DNA of 64,000 nucleotides from Opitutaceae bacterium (GTDB taxonomy: Bacteria; Verrucomicrobiota; Verrucomicrobiia; Opitutales; Opitutaceae), in NCBI GenBank assembly GCA_028284235.1, contig JANQSC010000020.1, positions 1 to 64,000 on the forward strand. The letters run 5' to 3'. Positions 44,413 to 53,867 of the stretch are shown piece by piece. Position 1 is the stretch's first letter. Every line of letters begins with the position of its first letter. Below the pieces are notes generated by a model, which ran no database searches, was not told the DNA's origin, and saw only the letters and a program-made list of their open reading frames with translations. Position numbers and translations under genes: made by a program.

Positions 44413-45144
44413 CTACCTCTGCCCGTAGTAGGCGTTCGCTCCGTGCTTGCGCAGGTAGTGCTTGTCCAGTTGAGCCTGGGACAGCGACATGGCGTCCGGT
44501 TTCAGCAGCTGCGTTTTCATCGTCATTTCAGCGATGATTTCGAGCGCGAACGCCGTTTCGACCGCTTTCGCTCCGCTCGGCCCCCAGACAAACGGAGCGT
44601 GACCGTGAAACAAAACCGCGTTCACCTTGTTGGGATCGAGGTCTTCGAATCGTTCGACGATTACGTTCGCCGTCTCCCATTCGTAGTGGCGCTCGATCTC
44701 TTCCGGAGCGATCGGCCGTGTCACGGGAACTTCGCCATAAAAGTAGTCCGCATGCGTCGTGCCCATGCACGGAATCGGCAGTCCCGCCTGGGAATAGGCG
44801 GTCGCGTTTCTCGAATGCGTATGAACTACGGCTCCAATATCCCCAAATGCTTGATACAGTCGAATGTGGGTTGGCGTGTCGGAAGACGGCCGCAGCGACC
44901 CTTCGATTTTGATCCGCTCTAGGTCGAACTGAAAATTCGCGTCGGGCCGCGCGTCCAGTCGCAAGATCACGATATCGTTTGGGACGAGACTTTCGTAGGG
45001 GACGCCGCTCGGTTTGATCGCCACCACTCTACGGGCGCGATCCACTATCGAAACATTTCCAAACGTAAGGTCTACTATATTGCGAGCAGGAAGCGCCTTG
45101 TTCGCTTCACAACACTCTTTCTTCAATGCTCTATAGATGCTCAT
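44413..45144 (-). CDS. araD: L-ribulose-5-phosphate 4-epimerase
   Basis: A 243-residue zinc-dependent aldolase-class-II-type epimerase, last step of L-arabinose breakdown, giving D-xylulose 5-phosphate. Motifs include DLTFGNVSIVD, the VHTHSRNATAYSQAG zinc-binding His pair, GTTHADYFYGEVPVTRP and HGHAPFVWG. The size is close to the E. coli enzyme (231 residues). The araA gene ends 30 bp upstream and araB is before it, so all three probably form one transcript. The start ATG is at 45144. Confidence 0.95.
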   Translation of the reverse strand: MSIYRALKKECCEANKALPARNIVDLTFGNVSIVDRARRVVAIKPSGVPYESLVPNDIVILRLDARPDANFQFDLERIKIEGSLRPSSDTPTHIRLYQAFGDIGAVVHTHSRNATAYSQAGLPIPCMGTTHADYFYGEVPVTRPIAPEEIERHYEWETANVIVERFEDLDPNKVNAVLFHGHAPFVWGPSGAKAVETAFALEIIAEMTMKTQLLKPDAMSLSQAQLDKHYLRKHGANAYYGQR

Positions 45145-45174
45145 TCTGAAATTCTGATTCGAAATTCAACCTGC

Positions 45175-46692
45175 CTACCCCGCGAATGAAAAGCCCTGAT
45201 TCGCGTGATAGTAAACTTCGTTCATCCGCAGCTCCTTCTTTACTTCGCTCACGCTTGAACGTTCGTTGATGTGGAGCATTTCGACGCCGGCAATCGTGGC
45301 GAAGTCCTCCATCATCTCCGCAGTCACGCCCTGGCTGAAAACCGGATGGTGCGAACCCCCAGCGTGAATCCACGACGCCGCCGAGGTCTTGAAATCCGGT
45401 CGAGCGTTCCAGACGGCGCGAGCGACCGGCAGCAGCGGCAACGGCTCCTCCGGACCCACAACGTCGACATCGTTGACCACGAGTCGAAAACGACTTCCCA
45501 AATCGACGACGACCGCATTCAGACCCGTTCCCGGAGCGACATCGAAAACGAGTCGAACCGGATCCTCCTTGCCACCGATTCCGAGAGGATGGATCTCCAG
45601 CGCCGGCTTCGCCGCAGCGATCGAAGGACAGACCTCCAGCATATGAGAGCCGAGCACTTTCGCTCCGTCCGGATGCAAGTGGTAGGTGTAGTCCTCGATG
45701 AACGATGTTCCACCGTCAAGCCCATCGCCCATGACTTTCATCAAGTAGACGAGCGCCGCCGTCTTCCAGTCGCCTTCCGCTCCGAAACCGAAGCCATCGG
45801 CCATCACTCGCTGAACGGCGAGGCCTGGAAGTTGCTTAAGGCCATGCAAATCTTCGAAAGTGGTAGTAAAAGCGGCAGCGTCGTTTGCTTCAAGAAACGC
45901 TCGCAACCCCAATTCGATTCGAGCCCCGTCTCTAAGCGATTCATGGCGATCGCCCCCTTTCACCAAGGAATCCACCACCGCATACTCGTCGCAGTAGCGG
46001 TCGCAAAGCGCATCGACATCCGCTTCGCTTTGTTCGTTCACTCGCTCGACAAGATCGCCAACACCGTATCCATTAGTTGAATATCCAAACCTCGACTGGG
46101 CGGCTACCTTGTCGCCTTCCGTCACCGCCACTTCCCGCATATTGTCGCCTATACGACAAACTTTGGAGCCTTGTAAAGCCGCCCATCCTCGAGCAGCCCG
46201 CGTCCACGCGCCGATCCGTTCGTGGACTTCGGTATCCTCCCAATGGCCCACCACAACTTTCCGATTCAACCGCATGCGCGTGCACAAGAACCCGAACTCA
46301 CGGTCGCCGTGGGCCGCCTGATGCAGATTCATGTAGTCCATGTCGATGGAGCTCCATGGCAGGTCGCGATAAAATTGCGTGTGCAGATGCAGGATTGGCT
46401 TGTCGAGTACGCTCAAACCGCCGATCCACATTTTCGCCGGCGAAAACGTGTGGCACCAAATAACGAGTCCAATGCAACTAGCGTCGCCGTTCGCCTCCAA
46501 GCAGAGCGAGCGAATCGCCTCCGGAGTCTCGCCCACCGTTTTGAAGCGCACAACGGTCGGAATGAGCGGGGAACGATCTAGCGCCGCCGCGACCTTTTTG
46601 GAGTTTTCAGCGACTTTCGCCAGCGCCTCGGGGCCGTAGAGGTGCTGCGAACCGGTGACAAACCAGAGTTCGTATTGGGAGAGATCCTTCAT
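45175..46692 (-). CDS. araA: L-arabinose isomerase
   Basis: A 505-residue cytosolic enzyme converting L-arabinose to L-ribulose. It matches the family across its length: [14 protein letters not shown] near the start, [19 protein letters not shown], the [16 protein letters not shown] substrate-binding region and [10 protein letters not shown]. Glu and His residues that bind manganese lie in these conserved blocks. The ATG at 46692 gives the usual start ([16 protein letters not shown]); a TTG two codons earlier is unlikely. It lies 39 bp after araB and 30 bp before araD. Confidence 0.96.
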   Translation of the reverse strand: MKDLSQYELWFVTGSQHLYGPEALAKVAENSKKVAAALDRSPLIPTVVRFKTVGETPEAIRSLCLEANGDASCIGLVIWCHTFSPAKMWIGGLSVLDKPILHLHTQFYRDLPWSSIDMDYMNLHQAAHGDREFGFLCTRMRLNRKVVVGHWEDTEVHERIGAWTRAARGWAALQGSKVCRIGDNMREVAVTEGDKVAAQSRFGYSTNGYGVGDLVERVNEQSEADVDALCDRYCDEYAVVDSLVKGGDRHESLRDGARIELGLRAFLEANDAAAFTTTFEDLHGLKQLPGLAVQRVMADGFGFGAEGDWKTAALVYLMKVMGDGLDGGTSFIEDYTYHLHPDGAKVLGSHMLEVCPSIAAAKPALEIHPLGIGGKEDPVRLVFDVAPGTGLNAVVVDLGSRFRLVVNDVDVVGPEEPLPLLPVARAVWNARPDFKTSAASWIHAGGSHHPVFSQGVTAEMMEDFATIAGVEMLHINERSSVSEVKKELRMNEVYYHANQGFSFAG

Positions 46693-46731
46693 GGTCAATC
46701 AAATCCGAGAGCGTATGAGAGGCGCCGTCAG

Positions 46732-48411
46732 CTAGCGTTTGCGTTCCCGTTCCTTGATGGCGAGCAGCTCTTTCATCACTCCCCCAAGATCCTGAGTCGA
46801 AACGCCGCCAAACGCGTCATGCATTTTCTTATACAATTCGAAGAGTTCGTTGTAGATCGCTTGCGATTTCGGATTCGGCTTGAAGCTGGTCTCGCCCAAG
46901 CGCGTCATCTTCGACTGGGCCGTTTCAAAGTCGTCGTATCCACCTTTCGCCGACCCCGCCAATACGGCAGCCGAAACCGCCGATCCGAGCGCGCAGGTTT
47001 GCGAGCTTCCGGATACGAGCATTTCCCGACCAGTGATATCCGCGTAGATCTGCATGAGCATGGGATTTTTCTCCGCAATCCCGCCTGCGCAGACGACTCG
47101 GCTGACCGGCACGCCGTACTCTTCAACTCGCTCGAGAATCATTCGCGCCCCGAATGCGGTTCCTTCGATTAGGGCGCGGTAAATCTCCGCTTGCGTCGTG
47201 TGAAGCGTCTGCCCAACGAGCAGTCCGCCCAGAAGCGGGTCCACGAGAATGGTCCGGTTCCCGTTGTTCCAGTCGAGAGCGAGCAACCCGATTTCCCCCG
47301 GACCGTAGGTGTCCGCCTCTTTCGTCAGCGCGGCGTGCGTATTGCCGTCGCCTTTGCAAACATGGTTCACGAACCAGGCGAAAATGTCGCCGACAGCGGA
47401 CTGCCCCGCTTCGATCCCGTAGTAGCCGGGCAGGATCGCGCCTTTGACAATGCCGCAAATGCCTGGAATATCCGCCACCTCCTTGTTCGCCTTCACCACG
47501 CCGCAATCGCAAGTGGAAGTGCCGATCACTTTTACCAACGTACCTTCGTCCACTCCCGCGCCGATGGCTCCGTAGTGGACGTCGAATTCGCCGATGGCGA
47601 TGGCAATTCCTTCCGGCAAATCCAGACGAGAGGCCCAGGCACTGCACAACTCGCCGGCGGACTCGCTGGCGTCATGGGCTTTCTCATACAAGCGATCGCG
47701 CAAGTCCGCCAGTTTCGGATCGAGCATAGCGAGAAACTCCTTGTCCGGCAAGCCGCCCCATTCGTCGGCGTAAAAGGCTTTGTGCCCCGCTGCGCAGACG
47801 CCGCGCTTTACCGTTTTGGGATCGGTAACGCCCGCTAGGACGGACGGAATCCAATCGCATAGCTCGACCCAGCTGTACGCCGCGTCGAACACATCGGGAG
47901 CGACCTTCAGACAGTGCCACAGCTTGGACCAGAACCACTCTGAAGAATAAGTATTTCCGCACTTGGCCAAATACTGGGGACGATGGGCTCGGCCGAGCTC
48001 GGTGATGCGGGCCGCTTCCTCCACACTGGTGTGGTCTTTCCAGAGCCAGCATTCCGCGGCGAGATTGCCTCGAAACGCTTCCTGCATCGCCAAAGCCGCG
48101 TTCGACGAGTCCACCGGTATGGGACTCGACCCCGTCGAGTCGACTCCGATTCCAATCACTTGGTCCGCAGTGAAAGCCGGGTCCGTTTCCGCCGCTTCGG
48201 AGAGGGCGCCTTTAACGGATTGCTCCAGGCCGTCGATATAGTCGCCGGGATGCTGGCGGGCGAGATTGTGGTCGCTCGGATCCAGCAAAATTCCCATTTC
48301 CCCTGCCGGGTAGTTGAAGACCGATGTCCCCACTTCCGCTCCGTCGGAACATCGAACAACGATGCCCCGCACTGAATTCGTTCCGTAGTCTACACCTATC
48401 GTATATGCCAT
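46732..48411 (-). CDS. araB: L-ribulokinase
   Basis: A 559-residue FGGY-family kinase that phosphorylates L-ribulose with ATP. The N-terminal YTIGVDYGTNSVRG segment binds the phosphate chain. GIGVDSTGSSPIPVD and the C-terminal VVCAGGIAEKNPMLMQIYADITGREM, TCALGSAVSAAVLAGS match ribulokinases rather than xylulokinases. It is the first gene of the ara cluster (araB-araA-araD). No AraC regulator is adjacent; the two AraC-type genes at 4698 and 14420 are far away. No catabolite-type site was recognised upstream. Confidence 0.95.
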   Translation of the reverse strand: MAYTIGVDYGTNSVRGIVVRCSDGAEVGTSVFNYPAGEMGILLDPSDHNLARQHPGDYIDGLEQSVKGALSEAAETDPAFTADQVIGIGVDSTGSSPIPVDSSNAALAMQEAFRGNLAAECWLWKDHTSVEEAARITELGRAHRPQYLAKCGNTYSSEWFWSKLWHCLKVAPDVFDAAYSWVELCDWIPSVLAGVTDPKTVKRGVCAAGHKAFYADEWGGLPDKEFLAMLDPKLADLRDRLYEKAHDASESAGELCSAWASRLDLPEGIAIAIGEFDVHYGAIGAGVDEGTLVKVIGTSTCDCGVVKANKEVADIPGICGIVKGAILPGYYGIEAGQSAVGDIFAWFVNHVCKGDGNTHAALTKEADTYGPGEIGLLALDWNNGNRTILVDPLLGGLLVGQTLHTTQAEIYRALIEGTAFGARMILERVEEYGVPVSRVVCAGGIAEKNPMLMQIYADITGREMLVSGSSQTCALGSAVSAAVLAGSAKGGYDDFETAQSKMTRLGETSFKPNPKSQAIYNELFELYKKMHDAFGGVSTQDLGGVMKELLAIKERERKR

Positions 48412-48528
48412 CTGAGTATCAAGTTGCGAGAAAACGCCCCTTGTAGATCTCCCCGGGCGCGATGTAAAAACCTTTGTTTACTTGACAGTAATGAAATCGA
48501 GAGCCGGGACGCGAGCGATCGGAAACAA

Positions 48529-48556
48529 GAAAGGCCGAGCTCGCGCCCGGCCTTTC
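48529..48556 (-). terminator. Terminator hairpin of the VPDSG-CTERM gene
   Basis: Perfect 9-bp stem GAAAGGCCG (48529-48537) / CGGCCTTTC (48548-48556) with a 10-nt loop, 28 bp beyond the stop of the gene at 48585. On the minus strand the stem is followed by a T-containing stretch (TTGTTTCC), weaker than a classic T-run. Confidence 0.65.
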
Positions 48557-48584
48557 CGTAGGAATCAGTACTTCGCAGTAATCG

Positions 48585-49307
48585 CTATTTTCTCAAACGG
48601 CGGCGCATCGCAGCGAGCGCCGCAAGGGAAAGGCCAATTAGTCCCAAAGTCGCGCCGGAATCGGGAACGTCGTGCGGGATGCGGCAGATTTCCGCGATCA
48701 GCTTCGCTTGCTTGAGGTAAGTGTCTTCGCGCTTGTAGCTCTTATGACGGTTGTCATAGAGGAGCTCTTGGAGCTTGACCTTGTAGTCGAGCTTTCCGTC
48801 TAACAGCAGATCGTCGATGATGGACTGGTTGTTGATATACTGGTAGTGCCAGTCGTAACCGTAGCGATGCGAGCCGTCAACTTCCAGATCGTTCCAGATT
48901 TTGACGTCCGGGTCGCCCAAGTAGATGTCTACTCGCTCTTCCACGTCGCCATACCAGCGACCGTTGGAGTAATAGGTTTCCGAGTAGGAACCGTTGTGGT
49001 TTCGCTTTCCAGGAGAGTCGTCCGCGAAAGCGAACCCAACTTTAAGGCTCTTGAGCACATACTTGGTGGGATCGAAGTCAGTCCATCCGATGTCGAACGT
49101 TCCCTTGTAGTAGGAATCGTAGTAGGACGATCCTGGATACTGTTCGTAGAGAAAGTCGAGTGGAGCGCGTTTGTGGAAGTCCACAAAAGTAAGACACTCG
49201 CCGTCAGGTTGTCCTGGGCCGCAGTGCCCTCGATGCAGTGTCGCCGACGCGACGCTAGCTGAACCGAGCACAACCGCGAGCAATACAATATTTCTAGATC
49301 TAAACAT
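48585..49307 (-). CDS. VPDSG-CTERM surface or exported protein
   Basis: A 240-residue protein of unknown function. Signal peptide about 1-22. The mature part is rich in Tyr, Asp and Gly (YEQYPGSSYYDSYYKGTF), with one Cys pair region near residues 29-38. The C-terminus has the VPDSG motif (214-218), a hydrophobic segment (GLIGLSLAALAA) and the basic tail RRRLRK: this is the PEP-CTERM-like VPDSG sorting signal found in Verrucomicrobiota, processed by an exosortase-type enzyme. No exosortase gene is in the window. The body has no recognised domain and may be a matrix or envelope component. Confidence 0.85.
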   Translation of the reverse strand: MFRSRNIVLLAVVLGSASVASATLHRGHCGPGQPDGECLTFVDFHKRAPLDFLYEQYPGSSYYDSYYKGTFDIGWTDFDPTKYVLKSLKVGFAFADDSPGKRNHNGSYSETYYSNGRWYGDVEERVDIYLGDPDVKIWNDLEVDGSHRYGYDWHYQYINNQSIIDDLLLDGKLDYKVKLQELLYDNRHKSYKREDTYLKQAKLIAEICRIPHDVPDSGATLGLIGLSLAALAAMRRRLRK

Positions 49308-49356
49308 GGTTATTGGTTTCCGTAAGTTAATTTAATGTGAGTCGTTTATTGAGGAT

Positions 49357-49378
49357 CGCGAACCCGCTTGAGTTCGCG
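49357..49378 (-). repeat. Leader hairpin before the VPDSG-CTERM gene
   Basis: Inverted repeat CGCGAAC (49357-49363) / GTTCGCG (49372-49378) about 50 bp before the ATG of the VPDSG-CTERM gene. It lies in the untranslated leader or promoter and may stabilise the message; no T-run follows. Confidence 0.35.
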
Positions 49379-49560
49379 TGCCAAATTAAAGCATTAATTA
49401 GGCCCACAATTAATCTAGCGTTCATCCTAATTTTAAGTCACTGATTATAAGCAACCTATACGAGTTTAGAGGAGAGCCTTAGGCTATCTTCCAGGGCGGG
49501 AATCTGTTAGGAAACCCTTACACTTTACAGTTTTCCGATCGGATTTACCCTCGGTCTTGC

Positions 49561-50349
49561 TCAACTACCCCCCGCTAAACCCCGCTCCGAAGACTCCGCG
49601 AACTCGATGAAAACACGCGCTTCGGGAGTGTCCGCGAATTCGCCTTCTTTGAGAGCGGCGATGGCTTGCTGACGGTTGAGCCCGTCCCGGTAGAAGGTCC
49701 GGAAAATGCGTTTGACGGTCCGGATTTGCTCCGCGTCGAAGCCGGAGCGCTCCAAGCCCACCTTGTTGAACATTCGAACTTTGGCGGGATGGCCGTCGCC
49801 AAGCATAAAGGGCGGAATGTCTTGTTCCACTTTGGCGCAGCCGCCGATAAACGAGTGTTGGCCGATATGGCAGAACTGGTGGATCGCAGTCCCTCCGCCT
49901 CCCACGCCTACGTGGTCTTCAACAATGACGTGTCCGGCAAACGTGGCGCCATTGCTGGCGATGAGGTGGTTTCCGATCTTGCAGCAGTGTCCTACATGGC
50001 AATAGGCGAGGAACAGGTTGTCGTTTCCAATCTCGGTGAACTCCCCTTCGTTCGTAGCCGCGTTGATCGACACGTATTCTCGAATCACATTCCTGTCGCC
50101 GATCCGCGTCCCGGGCGAGCCCCCTTTGAATTTCAAGTCTTGGGTTTTCATGCCCACGCTGGCGAAGGGGTAGATCTCGCAGCTCTCCCCAATCACCGTA
50201 TTGCCCCAGACGTTCGCCTGATGCCAGATTTTGGAATTCGCCCCAATCCGGACGTCGGGCCCAATTACTGAATACGCGCCGATCGAAACCCCGTCAGCGA
50301 TTTCCGCGTTCGAGTCTACAATCGCGGTCGGATGAATTTCAGTAGCCAT
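49561..50349 (-). CDS. lpxA: Acyl-ACP--UDP-N-acetylglucosamine O-acyltransferase
   Basis: A 262-residue cytosolic acyltransferase, first step of lipid A synthesis. It has the left-handed beta-helix built from hexapeptide repeats (about 1-190; IGAYSVIGPDVRIG, IGENSCEIYPFASVG-type blocks) and a C-terminal helical part (GLNRQQAIAALKEGEF). Catalytic His lies in the SNGATFAGHVIVED block. The lpxC-fabZ fusion ends 27 bp upstream on the same strand, so the genes are co-transcribed. The set marks an outer membrane with lipopolysaccharide. Confidence 0.95.
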   Translation of the reverse strand: MATEIHPTAIVDSNAEIADGVSIGAYSVIGPDVRIGANSKIWHQANVWGNTVIGESCEIYPFASVGMKTQDLKFKGGSPGTRIGDRNVIREYVSINAATNEGEFTEIGNDNLFLAYCHVGHCCKIGNHLIASNGATFAGHVIVEDHVGVGGGGTAIHQFCHIGQHSFIGGCAKVEQDIPPFMLGDGHPAKVRMFNKVGLERSGFDAEQIRTVKRIFRTFYRDGLNRQQAIAALKEGEFADTPEARVFIEFAESSERGLAGGS

Positions 50350-50376
50350 AATTCCTTATACGCTGTATCCAGAAAA

Positions 50377-51711
50377 CTAGATTTCGGCTTCTTTGTCGAT
50401 GACCATGAACTTCAATTCGCCGGACGAAACCGCCTTGCCTCCCACCGAGCACGTCGCCTCGGCCGTCCCGATTTTGCCACGCAGCACCTTTATGAGCTTC
50501 ACGTCGATTCTCAGCTGATCCCCTGGGACCACCTTGTTGCGGAACTTGACTTTGTCCACGCTCATGAAGACCGCGGTCATCCCCTCGTTCTGAGTCGCCC
50601 GCATCATCAGAATCCCCGCCGCCTGGGCCATCGCTTCGATCTGCAAGACGCCCGGCATAATGGGCTGCCCAGGATAATGCCCCTGGAAATACTCCTCGTT
50701 GATCGTGCAGTTCTTAATGGCGGTCATTTCATCCTCGCCGCGAAACTCCAGCACGCGGTCCACCATGAGCATCGGATACCGATGGGGCAAGGTCTCGAGA
50801 ACACGCCGTATGTCGAGTTCCGTTTCGTGCTCGATGACTAGCGTTTTCTTCTCCGGCGCCTTCTTGGCGTGCCCTTTCTCCAGTTCATCCATGCGCTCGT
50901 AGAGCTTCTGTGTGAGCTCGGAATTGAGGGCGTGGCTCGGTCGCACCGCGATGATGTGGGCCTTGAGAGGCTTCCCAAGCAGGAAAACGTCCCCGACTAC
51001 GTCTAGAATCTTGTGGCGAACCAGCTCGTCTTCAAATCGCAATGGCTCCTTCGACAAGATCTTGTCCCCTTTCAAAACGATCGCGTTCTCCAAGCTGCCC
51101 CCTTTTATCTTCCCAACTTTGATCAGTTCCTCGATATCCTCGAAGACGGTAAACGTACGCGCCGCCGCCACTTGCGTCGAATACACCTCCGGGTCGATAT
51201 CGAGCGACAAGTGTTGCGTGTGGATCCCGCGGTCGTCGGCAGACGTGCACGTAATTTTGAACCCGTCGTACGGGAGCGCGATCAGCGAGGAATTGCCCTT
51301 CGAAACGGATATCGGCTTGTCCAAAACGAAGTACTCGCGGTCCGCGTCTTGCTCGATCGGCTCGCCCTCCAAAATCATGTTCACGTAGGCCCGGGCCGAC
51401 CCATCCATTATGGGCGGCTCGCTCGCGTCCATCTCGATCTCCACATTGTCGATACCCATGCCGTGCAACGCGGACATAACGTGTTCAACCGTATGCACTT
51501 TCGCGTGACCGGCATTGAGAGTCGTATTGCGAACGAGATCGCCCACTTGCGAAATGTGAGGGGTGAACTCAGGTCGCTCGTGCACGTCCACTCGGCGGAT
51601 CGTAATCCCGTGATTGGCCTGGGCCGGCTTTAAAGTGAGCTTGGAGTTGTCGCCCGTGTGCAAGGCAGGACCATTGAGGGTCACCTCTCTCAGAAGGGAG
51701 CGTTGCTTCAT
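50377..51711 (-). CDS. lpxC/fabZ: LpxC-FabZ fusion: UDP-3-O-acyl-GlcNAc deacetylase and 3-hydroxyacyl-ACP dehydratase
   Basis: A 444-residue bifunctional enzyme. The LpxC half (1-290) carries the zinc ligands H77 ([12 protein letters not shown]), H233 and D237 ([11 protein letters not shown]), and the catalytic His260. The FabZ half (about 300-444) has [16 protein letters not shown], catalytic His345 ([11 protein letters not shown]) and Glu359. The fusion joins lipid A deacetylation to fatty-acid elongation and is known from Bacteroidetes and PVC bacteria. It is followed after 27 bp by lpxA. The start is the ATG at 51711. Confidence 0.95.
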   Translation of the reverse strand: MKQRSLLREVTLNGPALHTGDNSKLTLKPAQANHGITIRRVDVHERPEFTPHISQVGDLVRNTTLNAGHAKVHTVEHVMSALHGMGIDNVEIEMDASEPPIMDGSARAYVNMILEGEPIEQDADREYFVLDKPISVSKGNSSLIALPYDGFKITCTSADDRGIHTQHLSLDIDPEVYSTQVAAARTFTVFEDIEELIKVGKIKGGSLENAIVLKGDKILSKEPLRFEDELVRHKILDVVGDVFLLGKPLKAHIIAVRPSHALNSELTQKLYERMDELEKGHAKKAPEKKTLVIEHETELDIRRVLETLPHRYPMLMVDRVLEFRGEDEMTAIKNCTINEEYFQGHYPGQPIMPGVLQIEAMAQAAGILMMRATQNEGMTAVFMSVDKVKFRNKVVPGDQLRIDVKLIKVLRGKIGTAEATCSVGGKAVSSGELKFMVIDKEAEI

Positions 51712-51845
51712 GGGGAAGGCTTAGTGGCGCCAATCCAGTGAAATGACAAGCACGGAGATTCCGCCCGAACGGCCGGTCGAAGCCGCCTATTGACACCGCA
51801 TGGAATCCCGTCTACTCCGAGCCCCGTTTTCACTAATAACGCACT

Positions 51846-52403
51846 ATGCCAATCGCACTAGACCTTAGAAAAGGGAACGTCATCAACTACAACGGCAACC
51901 CTTGCCTAATACTCGAATCCCATCACCGAACACCGGGAAAAGGCCAGCCGGTCGTTCAAACCAAAATGCGAAACCTCAGCACAGGCCGATCCGCCGACGT
52001 TCGCTTCCAGTCGACCGAGAAAGTCGAAGTACTCATGACCGAGCGTAAAAACCTCGAGTTCAGCTATGAAGATCGCGGCACCTACTCCTTCATGGATTTG
52101 GAAACCTACGACACGATCGAGCTCAACCCCGACATTCTCGAAGACGCGGTCGACTTTCTCGTTCCCAACACGGAATATGAAATCCTCTTCGTCGACGGCA
52201 ACCCGGTTCAACTGGTCCTCCCTTCCACCGTGGAGCTCAAAGTAATCGAGTCCCCCGAAGGGATCCGCGGAGACACGGCGAGCAACGTGCAGAAACCCGC
52301 GAAGCTCGAAACCAATCTCACCATCCAAGTTCCGCTCTTCATCAAAGAAGGCGAAACAATCAAGGTGAATACCAACGACAAGAGCTACTCCGGCAGGAGC
52401 TAG
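51846..52403 (+). CDS. efp: Translation elongation factor P
   Basis: A 185-residue ribosome-binding factor that relieves stalling at polyproline stretches. It has the three beta domains of the family, with the N-terminal KOW-like domain carrying the modification loop HRTPGKGQ. The conserved lysine is Lys32, matching Lys34 of E. coli EF-P. I saw no modification enzyme (EpmA/EpmB, EarP or other) in the window, so the type of modification is unknown. It is divergent from lpxC-fabZ by 134 bp, and a strong palindrome lies after its stop (52473-52510). Confidence 0.96.
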   Translation: MPIALDLRKGNVINYNGNPCLILESHHRTPGKGQPVVQTKMRNLSTGRSADVRFQSTEKVEVLMTERKNLEFSYEDRGTYSFMDLETYDTIELNPDILEDAVDFLVPNTEYEILFVDGNPVQLVLPSTVELKVIESPEGIRGDTASNVQKPAKLETNLTIQVPLFIKEGETIKVNTNDKSYSGRS

Positions 52404-52472
52404 CCCGTTACTCGCGAAGCCGTATCCATTTTTTGGCGGCGGGGATTGCCCACAACACGAGGTCCAGCGTCG

Positions 52473-52513
52473 ATAGGACCTATAGGTCTTATAAGACTTA
52501 TAGGTCCTATTTT
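52473..52513 (+). terminator. 38-bp near-perfect palindrome with T-run, terminator of efp
   Basis: The 38-bp sequence 52473-52510 is its own reverse complement except for one mismatched pair, which could be G-U in RNA. It is made of three overlapping 12-bp palindromes (GACCTATAGGTC, GTCTTATAAGAC, GACTTATAGGTC). TTTT follows on the plus strand (52510-52513). It therefore works as a rho-independent terminator for efp, although its A+T-rich, repeated make-up is unusual and may also reflect a dispersed repeat. Confidence 0.6.
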
Positions 52514-52526
52514 CTAGCCTCCCGCC

Positions 52527-53867
52527 CTACGCCACGCGCTCGACTATCAACGGCGGAGGCGTTGGGCGTTTCGGCGCCAGTCGATAAGCGGCCTTGAAAT
52601 ACTCCAGCGCTTGCTCGAGCTTCGACTCGTCATTGTAGTGGATCATCATCAACGGTTCGCCCTGCTTCACTTGAGTGCCGACCTTCTTGATCTCCGACAC
52701 GCCAACCGCGAAATCGATCTTGCCGTCCTCGTCCGCTCCAGCGCCCAAAAGATGGACGCCCTTGGCAATTTGCGAGGCGTTGATCGTGTGAACGTATCCA
52801 CGTTTTGGAGCCGGCAATTTGCGAATGTGTTGAGCCGTAGGGAATTTCTCCGGATCGTCGATATAGCTCGTATCCCCGCCTTGGGCGGCGATAATCTCCT
52901 TGAGCTTCTCCAGGGCCGTGCCGTCCTCGATGTGGCGCTGGACCGTCTGCTTGGCTGACAAGGTCGAGCCCGCCACGCCCGCGAGACGGACGATCTCCAT
53001 GCCCAGCTTGAGAACGAGCTCCCGCAAGTCTTCGGGACCTTCGCCTTTCAGCAACTGGATTGCCTCCTTCAATTCAAGCGCAGTGCCAACGGTGTCCCCC
53101 AAAGGCTGATTCATATCAGTGACAAGCGCCACACAGCGACGCTTCATCGAACGCCCCACTCGAGTCATCGAGCGCGCCAATTGCTTCGCCTGTTCCAAAT
53201 CGCGAATGAAAGAGCCGTTGCCCCACTTCACGTCGATAACCAAGCCTTCTGCGCCTTCCGCCAGTTTCTTGGAGAGAACGCTTCCGGTGATCAATGGCAG
53301 ACTCGGAATCGTCGCCGTCTTCTTGCGCAACTGATAGAGTTTCGCGTCGGCGGGAGCCAATTCCTCGCTCTGGCGAACCATCGCCCCCCCAATGCGCTCA
53401 AGCTGCTCGATGAACGGATCGATATCCATGATCGGGTTGAAGCCCGGGACCGCGCTGAGCTTGTCCAAGGCGCTAACCGCAAAATCCTGGTCGACGCTTC
53501 CCATCATGGGAATGACAATCCCGCTCGCTACCGCTAACGGCACCAGCACCAGCGAAGTCTTGTCGCCCACGCCGCCCGTGGAATACTTGTCGATCTTCGG
53601 CTTGGCGATGTGAGACAGGTCGATCACCTCGCCAGACAGCATCATCTCCTCCGTCAAAATCGCCGTTTCCTGGGCGGACATGCCCTGGAAAAAGACTGCC
53701 ATGGCCATGGCCGCCATCTGATAATCGGGCATATCCCCATCCAAAATAGAGTCTACTATGTAACGAATCTCGTCTTTAGTGAACTCTTGCCCGTCCCTCT
53801 TCTTCTCGATGAGATAGGCGTAGCTCGGCTTGATGAATCTGCGCGTGCTTATTGTCTTTCTGACCAT
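52527..53867 (-). CDS. deoA: Thymidine/pyrimidine-nucleoside phosphorylase homologue with altered phosphate loop
   Basis: A 446-residue homologue of thymidine phosphorylase with all three domains. KYSTGGVGD (94-102) keeps the lysine and serine that bind phosphate in E. coli. R181, S196 (ITGSVLSK) and K200, which bind the base, are also kept. The normally invariant loop SGRGLGHTGGT is replaced by an in-frame block of equal length, GSVDQDFAVSA (123-133), so phosphate-binding Ser113 becomes Gly and Thr123 becomes Ala. The DNA is clean, without a frameshift. The enzyme may use another mechanism or have a different role. The gene is convergent with efp. Confidence 0.85.
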   Translation of the reverse strand: MVRKTISTRRFIKPSYAYLIEKKRDGQEFTKDEIRYIVDSILDGDMPDYQMAAMAMAVFFQGMSAQETAILTEEMMLSGEVIDLSHIAKPKIDKYSTGGVGDKTSLVLVPLAVASGIVIPMMGSVDQDFAVSALDKLSAVPGFNPIMDIDPFIEQLERIGGAMVRQSEELAPADAKLYQLRKKTATIPSLPLITGSVLSKKLAEGAEGLVIDVKWGNGSFIRDLEQAKQLARSMTRVGRSMKRRCVALVTDMNQPLGDTVGTALELKEAIQLLKGEGPEDLRELVLKLGMEIVRLAGVAGSTLSAKQTVQRHIEDGTALEKLKEIIAAQGGDTSYIDDPEKFPTAQHIRKLPAPKRGYVHTINASQIAKGVHLLGAGADEDGKIDFAVGVSEIKKVGTQVKQGEPLMMIHYNDESKLEQALEYFKAAYRLAPKRPTPPPLIVERVA

